A stretch of DNA of 13,092 nucleotides. It comes from an uncultured Collinsella sp. Lineage in GTDB: Bacteria; Actinomycetota; Coriobacteriia; Coriobacteriales; Coriobacteriaceae. The stretch covers positions 1 through 13,092 of the forward strand of contig CAUDCB010000043.1 in assembly GCA_958447915.1 (NCBI GenBank), written 5' to 3'. Of the stretch, positions 6,399-12,710 are shown one piece after another. A program made the translations under genes and the position numbers. Each line of letters starts with the position of its first letter. Positions within the stretch are counted from its first letter, which is position 1. Below the pieces are notes generated by a model that saw nothing but the letters and a program-made list of their open reading frames with translations, was not told where the DNA came from and did not search any database.

Positions 6399-6544
6399 AT
6401 GTCGCTCCTTACATACGCGGTTGCATACTCGCGAACCCGCACGCAAGGACCGAAGCAGGCCGCGTCGCAACGTCGCATACCCGGAGCGTAGAGCCGGGCA
6501 GGACACGCGGGCAGCATCAAAGCCGATGGCGCGTCGATTCGCAT
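6395..6544 (-). CDS. Possible leaderless 49-residue ORF overlapping the ilvE start
   Basis: This frame runs from ATG (6542-6544) for 49 codons to a TGA that overlaps the ilvE ATG in an ATGA junction (stop 6395-6397). A -10-like TACAAT on the minus strand (6552-6557) would place transcription start at about 6545, so translation would be leaderless, a common mode in actinobacteria. The peptide (MRIDAPSALMLPACPARLYA...) resembles nothing I know and is not rich in branched-chain residues, so classical attenuation is not indicated. It could couple ilvE translation or be chance. Confidence 0.25.
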   Translation of the reverse strand: MRIDAPSALMLPACPARLYAPGMRRCDAACFGPCVRVREYATAYVRSDI

Positions 6545-6551
6545 GCAGGTG

Positions 6552-6557
6552 ATTGTA
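6552..6557 (-). promoter_or_regulatory. Putative -10 box for ilvE
   Basis: TACAAT on the minus strand, about 147 nt before the ilvE ATG. The corresponding -35 (TTTTAT at 17-bp spacing) is poor. Confidence 0.4.
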
Positions 6558-6621
6558 CTCCCCGCACGCCTTGGATAAAACGCTTTTCTTTAACTAAGTA
6601 AAGTATTTTCATTTGCCTTCA

Positions 6622-6659
6622 ACACAAAAGGCCCGCCATCGAATCCGATGACGGGCCTT
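6622..6659 (-). terminator. Intrinsic terminator of dedA
   Basis: The stem AAGGCCCG (6628-6635, plus-strand view) pairs with CGGGCCTT (6652-6659) and extends through CATCG/CGATG with one mismatch. On the minus strand it is followed by TTTTGTGTTG. It lies about 30 nt after the dedA stop. Confidence 0.85.
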
Positions 6660-6687
6660 GGAATTAACATCCGAAAACAAGCTCGGA

Positions 6688-7335
6688 CTAGGCGTTCTTT
6701 TTACCGAGCTTTGCCTTAACCAGGCCGACCACGGTCGGGATAATCGACACGGCGACGATGCCGATAATCAGCAGCTCAAAGTGCTCCTGCACAAAGGGGA
6801 TGCCGCCAAAGAAATAGCCCAGCAGCGTAAAGACCGTCGACCAGGTAATGCCGCCCAGCACGTTATAGATGACAAAATTGCGCCAATGCATGCCGCCCAT
6901 ACCGGCGATGAAGGGCACAAAGGTGCGGATAAACGGGAAGAAGCGACCCAGGAAGATGGCCAGGTGACCCCACTTGTCCAAGAAGTCCTCGGACTTTTTA
7001 ATACGCTCGGGCGTCATGGCCTTGACCTTGCCCGAAGCGATAATCTTTTTGCCAAAGAAGTGACCGATCATAAAGTTGCACTGATCGCCCAGGATGGCTG
7101 CGGCCCATGCGGTAGCCAGAAGCGCCACGATGTTAAAGCCGCCGTTATGGGCAAAGAAGCCCGAGGCAAACAGCAGCGAATCGCCGGGAAGGAACGGGAA
7201 GAACACCACACCCGTCTCGATAAAGATGATCAGGAACACGCAGCCGTAGGCCATAAGCGGGCCGGCGGCGATCCAGCTGGCAATCGCGGTGCGCGGGTCT
7301 TTGAGCAGCTCGGCGATAAAATTAATGAAACCCAT
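6688..7335 (-). CDS. DedA/SNARE-associated family membrane protein
   Basis: The protein has 215 residues, the family's usual size, and is an integral membrane protein. Members are proposed flippases or transporters that recycle undecaprenyl phosphate or phospholipids and depend on the proton-motive force. Key acidic residues are E40 in FIETGVVFFPFLPGD and D52 in PGDSLLF. The C-terminal signature GRFFPFIRTFVPFIAGMGGM (130-149) carries R131 and R137, and GITW is at 162-165. Membrane or re-entrant segments are evident at about 28-60, 66-92, 125-147 and 185-206. ATG at 7333-7335 was chosen over the longer frame (from 7419) because GAGAGG lies at proper spacing; the upstream part is not hydrophobic and lies in the promoter region. 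It is divergent from cysE. The substrate in this organism is not deducible. Confidence 0.94.
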   Translation of the reverse strand: MGFINFIAELLKDPRTAIASWIAAGPLMAYGCVFLIIFIETGVVFFPFLPGDSLLFASGFFAHNGGFNIVALLATAWAAAILGDQCNFMIGHFFGKKIIASGKVKAMTPERIKKSEDFLDKWGHLAIFLGRFFPFIRTFVPFIAGMGGMHWRNFVIYNVLGGITWSTVFTLLGYFFGGIPFVQEHFELLIIGIVAVSIIPTVVGLVKAKLGKKNA

Positions 7336-7381
7336 GAAGTAAAACCTCTCAGTTGTGGGCGCGGATACGTCCAAGTTGACC

Positions 7382-7415
7382 AGTATACGGTTGCGACGCC
7401 CCCTCGTGCGCAACC
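7382..7415 (-). promoter_or_regulatory. dedA -10 box with adjoining inverted repeat
   Basis: TATACT on the minus strand (7382-7387) gives a 5' UTR of about 40 nt. Immediately upstream, GGTTGCG (7389-7395) and CGCAACC (7409-7415) are exact 7-bp inverse complements that span the -35 position. This may be an operator. No standard -35 was found. Confidence 0.4.
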
Positions 7416-7489
7416 CCACAAAAGCATGACTCCATTACCAGCAAGTTTGCATAACTGACACCTGTCGCGCAAAGCCGCCAAGATTGCTC

Positions 7490-7517
7490 TTCCTAATCCC
7501 TAGCGAATCGCTATACT
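7490..7517 (+). promoter_or_regulatory. Putative cysE promoter with a 13-bp palindrome in the spacer
   Basis: TATACT (7512-7517) is a strong -10, with TTCCTA (7490-7495) as a weak -35 at 16-bp spacing. The palindrome TAGCGAATCGCTA (7501-7513) lies within the spacer and overlaps the -10, where a bound repressor would block polymerase. The regulator is unknown. Confidence 0.45.
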
Positions 7518-7558
7518 TTATTGAATCGCATTGCCATGGCGCTAAGGGAGGGCGGCCA

Positions 7559-8263
7559 GTGAGCTTTATAAATACCATTCGCGAGGACATCAAGACCGTC
7601 CAGGCGCAGGACCCCGCCGCGCAAAATGGTCTGGTCATTTTCCTTTCGTACCCCGGTCTTCACGCCAAGTGGAACCACGTGCCCGAGCATTGGCTCTGGG
7701 AGCACGGCCACCAATCGCTCGCCCGTGTGCTCTCGCAGCTCACCCGCCATATCACCGGCGTCGAGATTCACCCTGCCGCACAGATCGGCAAACATTTCTT
7801 TATCGACCACGCCATGGGCGTCGTCATCGGCGAGACCACCATCGTGGGCGACAACTGCGTGCTCTACCAGGGCGTCACGCTTGGCGGCACCGGCAACGAG
7901 ACCGGCAAGCGCCACCCCACCCTGGGCAACAACGTCACCGTGGGCACGGGCGCCAAGGTGCTCGGCAACATTCGCATCGGCAACAACGTCAAGATCGGCG
8001 GCAACTCGGTCGTCGTCAAGGACGTGCCCGACAACTGCACCGTCGTGGGCGTGCCCGGGCGCATCATCAAGCGCAACGGCTGCCGCGTGTTCGAGGAGAG
8101 CTTCGACGCCAAGCAGCATCGCGAGTACATGCCCGATGATGCCGCCGAGCAGAGCGCCCTCAACCGTCAGGGCATCACCGAAAACGCCCGTCGCGTCAAG
8201 GAACTCGAGCGAGAGGTGGCTGAGCTCAAAGCCCTCGTCGCCAAGCTCGTGGACGAGCGTTAG
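7559..8263 (+). CDS. cysE: Serine O-acetyltransferase (EpsC/CysE type)
   Basis: The protein has 234 residues and acetylates L-serine with acetyl-CoA, the first step of cysteine synthesis. The start is GTG at 7559-7561, because AAGGGAGGGCGG lies 8 nt upstream; the longer frame from 7484 would start inside the promoter. The N-terminal helical domain (1-68) has the short EpsC form typical of Gram-positives and anaerobes. A left-handed beta-helix of hexapeptide repeats follows (about 69-168), with EIHPAAQIG (69-77), the catalytic His84 in FIDHAMGVVIGET, and GGTGNETGKRHPTLG. The C-terminus ends in a predicted coiled coil (about 212-232), longer than in minimal EpsC proteins. No cysK is adjacent. 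A maltose or galactoside O-acetyltransferase is less likely, because the EpsC N-terminal domain is clear. Confidence 0.93.
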   Translation: MSFINTIREDIKTVQAQDPAAQNGLVIFLSYPGLHAKWNHVPEHWLWEHGHQSLARVLSQLTRHITGVEIHPAAQIGKHFFIDHAMGVVIGETTIVGDNCVLYQGVTLGGTGNETGKRHPTLGNNVTVGTGAKVLGNIRIGNNVKIGGNSVVVKDVPDNCTVVGVPGRIIKRNGCRVFEESFDAKQHREYMPDDAAEQSALNRQGITENARRVKELEREVAELKALVAKLVDER

Positions 8264-8301
8264 GGCCGCGGGCAACCGCCACAGCATGAACGCCAGCACA
8301 A

Positions 8302-8343
8302 AAGGCGCGCCAGGGAATCCGCCCCCGGCGCGCCTTCTTTTTG
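8302..8343. terminator. Bidirectional terminator between cysE and the ABC operon
   Basis: A 10-bp GC stem (8302-8311 with 8327-8336) is followed by CTTTTTG on the plus strand (after cysE). On the minus strand it is followed by TTTTGTG (after the ABC operon). Confidence 0.88.
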
Positions 8344-8345
8344 AT

Positions 8346-8373
8346 GTGACATGCGGGACTGTCCCTTTGTCAC
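8346..8373. repeat. Short REP-like palindrome (GTGAC...GGGACTGTCCC...GTCAC)
   Basis: The outer arms GTGAC/GTCAC flank the odd palindrome GGGACTGTCCC. It ends 2 bp before the ABC operon's stop codon (8375). Sequences of this form (GTGACAAAGGGACAGTCCC) recur beside genes in many bacterial genomes and are often linked to Y1 (RAYT-type) transposases. No transposase of that kind is in the window. Confidence 0.45.
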
Positions 8374-8374
8374 C

Positions 8375-10378
8375 TTATGCGAACTGGCTCAGGTAGAGGT
8401 CGGCGTAAGCGCCCTCGGCAGCCAGCAGCTCCTTGTGCGTACCCTGCTCGATGATATTGCCGTGATCCATGACCAGGATGAGGTCGGCATCGACGATCGT
8501 CGACAGACGGTGCGCGATCACAAAGCTCGTGCGCCCGCGCATGAGCGCGTCCATGGCGCGGCCGATGGCGAGCTCGGTGCGCGTGTCCACGCTCGACGTC
8601 GCCTCGTCCAGGATGAGGATCGCCGGGTTGTTGAGCAGCACGCGCGCGATGGTCAGCAGCTGACGTTGGCCCTGGCTGATGCTCTCGGCATCGTTAGCCA
8701 CACGCGTGTCGTAGCCCTGCGGCATAGTGCGCACAAAAAAGTCGACCCGTGCGGCACGTGCGGCCGCGACAATCTCCTCGCGCGTCGCCTCGGGACAGCC
8801 GTAGGCGATGTTCTCGGCAATGGTGCCATCAAATAGCCAGGCGTCCTGCAACACCATGCCAAACTGCTGGCGCAGCTCGCCGCGGTTCATGCGGCTCGTG
8901 TCCACGCCGTCGAGGGTAATGCGGCCGCCGTCGATCTCGTAAAAGCGCATGAGCAGGTTGATGAGCGTGGTCTTACCCGCGCCCGTGGTTCCCACCACGG
9001 CGATCTTCTGACCCGGCTCGGCGGTAAACGACACGTCTCGCATAAGCGGCTTGTCGGGCGCATAGCCAAAGCGCACATGCTCAAAAGCGACACGGCCTTC
9101 CACTTTGCCCGGCAGCCTGGCGGCGGCCACCGGCAACGGATCGGCCTCCATCTCGGGCTCGTCGAGCAGATCGAACACACGCTCTGCGCTCGCCAGTGCG
9201 CTCTGCAGCGAGTTAAAGGTAAACGACAGCTCCGTCATGGGCTCGGACGCCTCGTAGATAAACTGGAAGAACGCCTGGAACACGCCGACGGTCATATGCC
9301 CGGCAACCAGCATGCTGCAGCCCACCAGCGCGATCACGATCTGCGCCAAACGGCCGATAAAGCGCACCGCGGGGCCGACGGCGTTAATCATAAAGTCGGC
9401 CTTGGTGCTCACGCGCGCCAGCTCCTTCGAAGCCTCGTGCACCTCGGCAGAGCTCTTGCGCTCGCGGTTAAACGCACGGATCACCAGACGGCCCGAGTAG
9501 CCCTCCTCGACCGCGCTCGTAATCTTGGACACCCACTCCTGGCGCTCGCCCGTCACATCATGCGTGCGGCGCGACACGACCTTCGTCACCAGCAGCGAAA
9601 GCGCCGTAAAGAACAAAAAGACGAGCGTGAGCGGCACGCTAAACACGAACATCACGCTCACGGCGCCCACCACGGTACCGATCGACACCAGAAGCTGCAG
9701 CAGGCCGCGTTGCATGCTCTCGGACATCTTGTCCAAGTCGTTGGTCGCACGGCTGACGACCTCGCCGGGACGATGCGCGTCAAAGTAGGCAAGCGGCAGA
9801 CGGTTGAGCTTTTGTGCGATGCGGTTGCGCAGGCGCAGGTTGAGGCGCTCGGCAACGCTCGACATCAAAAAGCTCTGGAGTGCGTAGAACGAGGCAGCGG
9901 CGGTCCAGATCATAAAGTAGATAAAGATGGTCCTGCCGCAGTTCTCCCAGGCAATGCTGAAGGTGGTGTTGTTGGCAAACGCCAGCTTCATGTGCCCCCA
10001 CAGCTCATCGATCACGCGGGCGCTGTAAGCCGGCGCCGCGGTGTTAAAGATGGCATAGAACACGATACTCGCGAACACGATATAGAAGCGCCAATGGTCG
10101 CCGGCGGCCTCGCTCCACAGGCGGCACACCGTCGCCCAGGTGTCGCGGGGCGTCTCGTCCTCGTCCTCGTCGTCAACGTCGCGCATGCGCTCCGCCTCGG
10201 CGCGGGCGCGCTCGTCCTCGGCGCGCTCGTTTTCCTCGTAGAGTGCCTGGCGGCGAGCCTCGCGCTCCGCCGCTGCCTTGGCGTCTTCCTCCAGGTCGGG
10301 CGTGGCGCCCGTCTCCTCGACTGTCTCTGCAGCCGCGGCGTCATCGGCGATGCTCCACTTCTTGAGCTCCTCGGTCAT
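8375..10378 (-). CDS. Heterodimeric ABC exporter subunit B (intact ATPase, acidic N-terminal extension)
   Basis: The protein has 667 residues with the membrane domain first and the nucleotide-binding domain last. Residues 1-80 are a strongly charged, Glu/Asp/Arg/Ala-rich cytoplasmic extension, probably helical. The membrane domain is at about 95-385, and the ATPase at about 430-667. Walker A GTTGAGKTT is at 463-471, Q-loop Q511, signature ISQGQ at 567-571, Walker B ILILDE at 587-592 with catalytic E592, and switch H623. The signature deviates from LSGGQ, as in TM288/LmrD-type subunits that pair with a partner having a non-catalytic Walker B. The start ATG (10376-10378) follows GGGAGG by 8 nt, and one base separates it from the upstream subunit's stop; a GTG at 10387 is too close to the ribosome site. 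Substrate is likely drugs or lipids, but this is unproven. Confidence 0.93.
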   Translation of the reverse strand: MTEELKKWSIADDAAAAETVEETGATPDLEEDAKAAAEREARRQALYEENERAEDERARAEAERMRDVDDEDEDETPRDTWATVCRLWSEAAGDHWRFYIVFASIVFYAIFNTAAPAYSARVIDELWGHMKLAFANNTTFSIAWENCGRTIFIYFMIWTAAASFYALQSFLMSSVAERLNLRLRNRIAQKLNRLPLAYFDAHRPGEVVSRATNDLDKMSESMQRGLLQLLVSIGTVVGAVSVMFVFSVPLTLVFLFFTALSLLVTKVVSRRTHDVTGERQEWVSKITSAVEEGYSGRLVIRAFNRERKSSAEVHEASKELARVSTKADFMINAVGPAVRFIGRLAQIVIALVGCSMLVAGHMTVGVFQAFFQFIYEASEPMTELSFTFNSLQSALASAERVFDLLDEPEMEADPLPVAAARLPGKVEGRVAFEHVRFGYAPDKPLMRDVSFTAEPGQKIAVVGTTGAGKTTLINLLMRFYEIDGGRITLDGVDTSRMNRGELRQQFGMVLQDAWLFDGTIAENIAYGCPEATREEIVAAARAARVDFFVRTMPQGYDTRVANDAESISQGQRQLLTIARVLLNNPAILILDEATSSVDTRTELAIGRAMDALMRGRTSFVIAHRLSTIVDADLILVMDHGNIIEQGTHKELLAAEGAYADLYLSQFA

Positions 10379-10379
10379 G

Positions 10380-12116
10380 CTACTCACCTCCCTTCATCTG
10401 CGATTCCGCGATAGCGCGGTACACCTCGCAGGTTTCCATGAGCTCGTCGTGCGTGCCTAGGCCCACGACTTCACCGTCTTTGAGCACCACAATCTGATCG
10501 GCATGCAAAATAGTCGAGATGCGCTGGGCGATGATGAGCACCGCGGCATCGCACGTCTCGTCCTGCAGCGCATGGCGCAGTGCCGCATCGGTCTTAAAGT
10601 CCAGGGCCGAAAAACTGTCGTCGAAGATATACAGATCAGCGTGCTTCATGAGTGCGCGGGCAATCGCCAGGCGCTGGCGCTGACCACCCGAGAAGTTCGT
10701 GCCGCCCTGGGCCACCGGCGTATCGAGCCCCTGGGGCTGGTCGAGCACAAAGGTGCTCTGGGCAACCTCCAGCGCATGGAGCATGTCAGCCTCGGTCGCG
10801 TCTTCGTTGCCAAAGCGCAGGTTGCTCGCCACCGTACCCGAGAACAGCCATGCCTTCTGCGGCACATAGGCGATACGCCCGCGGATATCGTCTTGCGAAA
10901 GGTCGCGCAGATCGACGCCGTTTAGGCGAATGGCGCCCTTCGTGGCATCGTGGAAGCGAAGCAAGAGCTTGGCCACCGTTGACTTGCCCGAGCCCGTCGA
11001 GCCCACGATCGCGGTCGTCTGTCCGCGGCGGCAGGCAAAACTCAGGTTGTACAGGGTGTCCTCGTCGGCATCGTCAAAACGGAACGACATGTGGTCGAAC
11101 ACGGCCACCGTGTCGGCCCCATCTGCGGACTCAGGTGTCCCGTCGCCCAGCGTAGCCTTACCGTCCACGATGCTCGGCTCGATTTCGAGCACCTGCTGTG
11201 CACGGCTGAGGCACGCCGCGGCACGCGGAAGCGTCAGCACCACCATCTGCGCCATCATCACAAAGAACAGGATCAGGATCGCGTACTCCAGCACGGCCGA
11301 GATGCTGCCGATTTGCATGGCATGGACGCCCACGCGGTTGCCGCCCACCCACAGCACCGCCACCTCGGCGATATTCATCAAAAAGAAGCTGGAGCTGTCG
11401 AGACCCACAAACAGGTGGTTGACCTTGATGGCATTGGCTGCGTAATCGCTAAACACCTCGTCCAGGCGCTGCTCCTCGTGGCGCTCCTTGTTAAATGCGC
11501 GGATGACGCGCACGCCCACGATGTTCTCGCGCAGCACCACGTTCATGCGGTCGATAAAGCTCTGCAGGCGCATAAAGATCGGCGCGGCGTTGGCAACGGT
11601 AAAGACCGCCGCCACCAGCACGATCGCAACGACCACGCCCAACAGCGTGCCCATGGCAGGATCGATAAACCAGGCAAAGATGATGCCCGCCACGGCCAAG
11701 AACGGTACCGGTAACACCAGCTGAATCGTCTGCAGGATCGCTTGCTGGATCACGTTGATGTCGTTGAGAGAGCGCGTGATCATCGAACCCGTACCAAAGC
11801 GCTCAAAGTCGCTGGCGGACAGCTCGAGCGACTTATCGTAGATGGCGTTGCGAATGTCGCAGGCCACATTGGCCGCCAGACGGGCCGAAAGATAGCAGCC
11901 CAGCACCGCGCCGCCACTGGCCATGCCGGTCGCGATGAACATATACACGCCGTTGCGCAAGATGTAGTCGATATCACCCGTCGTGATACCAGTATTGACC
12001 ATATTCGCCAACATTGTAGGCACCAGCAGCGTGCCGACGTTATCTATCAGCAGTACAAACAGCGTCACCGCAATCAGCCCGCGATACGGCCTCATAAATC
12101 TCATTAAGAGTCGCAT
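10380..12116 (-). CDS. Heterodimeric ABC exporter subunit A (degenerate ATPase site)
   Basis: The protein has 578 residues: a six-helix membrane domain (about 10-310) and a nucleotide-binding domain (about 335-578). Walker A GSTGSGKST is at 372-380, Q420, canonical signature FSGGQ at 475-479, and Walker B LYIFDD at 495-500. Asp500 replaces the catalytic Glu, and Gln531 replaces the switch His (IIAQRIST). These substitutions mark the TM287/LmrC-type partner: its own Walker motifs form the degenerate site with subunit B's odd signature, and its normal signature completes subunit B's active site. ATG at 12114-12116 follows GGGGAG by 5 nt and overlaps the end of the upstream fusion ORF by 13 nt, which suggests translational coupling. 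Relatives are often controlled by an adjacent MarR-type gene, which here appears destroyed by the upstream fusion. Confidence 0.95.
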   Translation of the reverse strand: MRLLMRFMRPYRGLIAVTLFVLLIDNVGTLLVPTMLANMVNTGITTGDIDYILRNGVYMFIATGMASGGAVLGCYLSARLAANVACDIRNAIYDKSLELSASDFERFGTGSMITRSLNDINVIQQAILQTIQLVLPVPFLAVAGIIFAWFIDPAMGTLLGVVVAIVLVAAVFTVANAAPIFMRLQSFIDRMNVVLRENIVGVRVIRAFNKERHEEQRLDEVFSDYAANAIKVNHLFVGLDSSSFFLMNIAEVAVLWVGGNRVGVHAMQIGSISAVLEYAILILFFVMMAQMVVLTLPRAAACLSRAQQVLEIEPSIVDGKATLGDGTPESADGADTVAVFDHMSFRFDDADEDTLYNLSFACRRGQTTAIVGSTGSGKSTVAKLLLRFHDATKGAIRLNGVDLRDLSQDDIRGRIAYVPQKAWLFSGTVASNLRFGNEDATEADMLHALEVAQSTFVLDQPQGLDTPVAQGGTNFSGGQRQRLAIARALMKHADLYIFDDSFSALDFKTDAALRHALQDETCDAAVLIIAQRISTILHADQIVVLKDGEVVGLGTHDELMETCEVYRAIAESQMKGGE

Positions 12117-12346
12117 GTCTCCCCTTCGCCCTTATCGTCAGCCTCGTTCTCGGCGGCCACTTGCCGTTTAAATACCTCGCACTCTTCGTTAAGAACATGG
12201 GAGAACTTACCGACCAAGCGCATGATCTCGCGCTGTTCCCACGGCTCGAGCGCCTCGATTGCTCCGCTGGTATATAACAGGCTCTCCGTCAAGGTCGTCT
12301 TACCTGCGTCTACATGAGCAAGAATGCCAATATTGATGATTTTCAT
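12104..12346 (-). pseudogene. Chimeric ORF: Tet ribosomal-protection N-terminus joined to a MarR-like C-terminus
   Basis: The frame encodes 80 residues from ATG 12344-12346, with GGAGGA 8 nt upstream. Residues 1-30 (MKIINIGILAHVDAGKTTLT, then ESLLYTSGAI) are the conserved N-terminus of Tet(M)/Tet(O)/Tet(W)/Tet(32) tetracycline-resistance GTPases, including the P-loop AHVDAGKT. By memory the closest is Tet(32) or Tet(W). Homology stops abruptly at residue 30, where Tet proteins continue into EPGSVDKGTTRTDT-like sequence. Residues 31-80 (EALEPWEQREIMRLVGKFSH, then VLNEECEVFKRQVAAENEAD) look like the last helices of a MarR-type regulator; this is less certain. The ORF ends 13 nt inside the exporter gene, as a native operon regulator would. 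Neither part can be functional alone: G2-G5 motifs and the regulator's DNA-binding domain are missing. Translation may still matter for coupling to the exporter gene. Confidence 0.85.
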
Positions 12347-12436
12347 ATGATTGTCCTCCATACAAGGCCCAGAAGGGCGCAAAAATCCCCAGCGACAAAT
12401 ACTTTTACCGCTGGGGATGATAGGTAGGACACACAT
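12347..12436 (-). CDS. tet leader peptide frame, here in frame with the Tet start
   Basis: ATG at 12434-12436 begins MCVLPIIPSGKSICRWGFLR, which resembles the Tn916 tet(M) leader peptide (recalled as ...NPSDKSIYHWDFYALLGF). In tet(M) the leader ends at a stop just before the ribosome site. Here there is no stop, so the leader runs straight into the Tet fragment at 12346. The coordinates given are the leader part only. No good ribosome site precedes this ATG. Confidence 0.4.
12381..12418 (-). terminator. Attenuator terminator hairpin of the tet-type leader
   Basis: ATCCCCAGCG/CGCTGGGGAT arms (12409-12418 with 12385-12394) form a 10-bp stem followed by TTTTTG on the minus strand, 35 nt before the Tet start codon. 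Layout and sequence match the transcriptional attenuator described upstream of tet(M) in Tn916, where it limits read-through in the absence of tetracycline. Confidence 0.8.
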
Positions 12437-12493
12437 GAAAACTGCGGCCAAGGCTGGCCGTTGTCTATCACGATATGAAATGAAAAGGCAAAA

Positions 12494-12579
12494 GTATTCT
12501 TAAATTGGGTACAAAAACCAAGCCCTCTCCTTGAGGACGTTTGTCTTTGTTCCCATTATCAAATTTTATTTAAGAATAC
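12494..12579 (-). promoter_or_regulatory. Upstream long hairpin of the tet-type leader
   Basis: 12494-12505 and 12568-12579 are exact 12-bp inverse complements. The next segment inward, TGGGTACAAA (12506-12515), pairs with TTTGTTCCCA (12546-12555) at 9 of 10 positions. It forms an 86-nt hairpin in the leader RNA. The equivalent paired blocks are present upstream of tet(M) in Tn916. Confidence 0.7.
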
Positions 12580-12589
12580 CTTGCCGCAT
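12566..12589 (-). CDS. Seven-residue leader peptide MRQGILK
   Basis: ATGCGGCAAGG... encodes MRQGILK and stops at TAA. AGGAG lies at good spacing upstream. The codons for the last residues lie in the 5' arm of the hairpin at 12494-12579, so ribosomes on this peptide would disrupt that hairpin. Whether it is translated is inferred. Confidence 0.4.
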   Translation of the reverse strand: MRQGILK

Positions 12590-12619
12590 ATTGATAAACT
12601 CCTTTGCTTGGATTTTTAT

Positions 12620-12648
12620 AGTATAGCATATCAAATTCCCAAAAGCAA
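12620..12648 (-). promoter_or_regulatory. tet-type promoter now upstream of the exporter operon
   Basis: On the minus strand TTGCTT (12643-12648) and TATACT (12620-12625) are 17 bp apart, with a TGC extended -10. Transcription would begin near 12613, giving a leader of about 267 nt. The segment is AT-rich, unlike the surrounding DNA. Confidence 0.75.
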
Positions 12649-12710
12649 CCCTGTTAAGATAAATTTTTTCTGTCACTGCACCTCCCTTGATTCTCATTTT
12701 CATTGCAACA

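Noticed and set aside
5370..6491. 373-codon open frame on the plus strand opposite ilvE
   Set aside because: It is antisense to a clearly recognised aminotransferase, has low-complexity composition typical of GC-rich shadow frames and no ribosome site.
9077..10414. 445-codon open frame on the plus strand opposite the ABC subunit B gene
   Set aside because: It is a His/Arg/Gln-rich shadow frame of a recognised ABC exporter gene on the other strand.
12104..12451. Complete tetracycline-resistance gene
   Set aside because: Only the first 30 codons are Tet-like; the rest of the roughly 640-residue protein is missing, so no resistance function is expected from this locus.
12566..12703. 45-codon minus-strand frame MKMRIKGGAVTEKIYLNRVA... 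upstream of the tet-type promoter
   Set aside because: It spans the promoter itself and ends with the MRQGILK mini-ORF. It probably reflects conserved tet upstream sequence rather than a separate gene, although a ribosome-site-like GGGAGG occurs within it.
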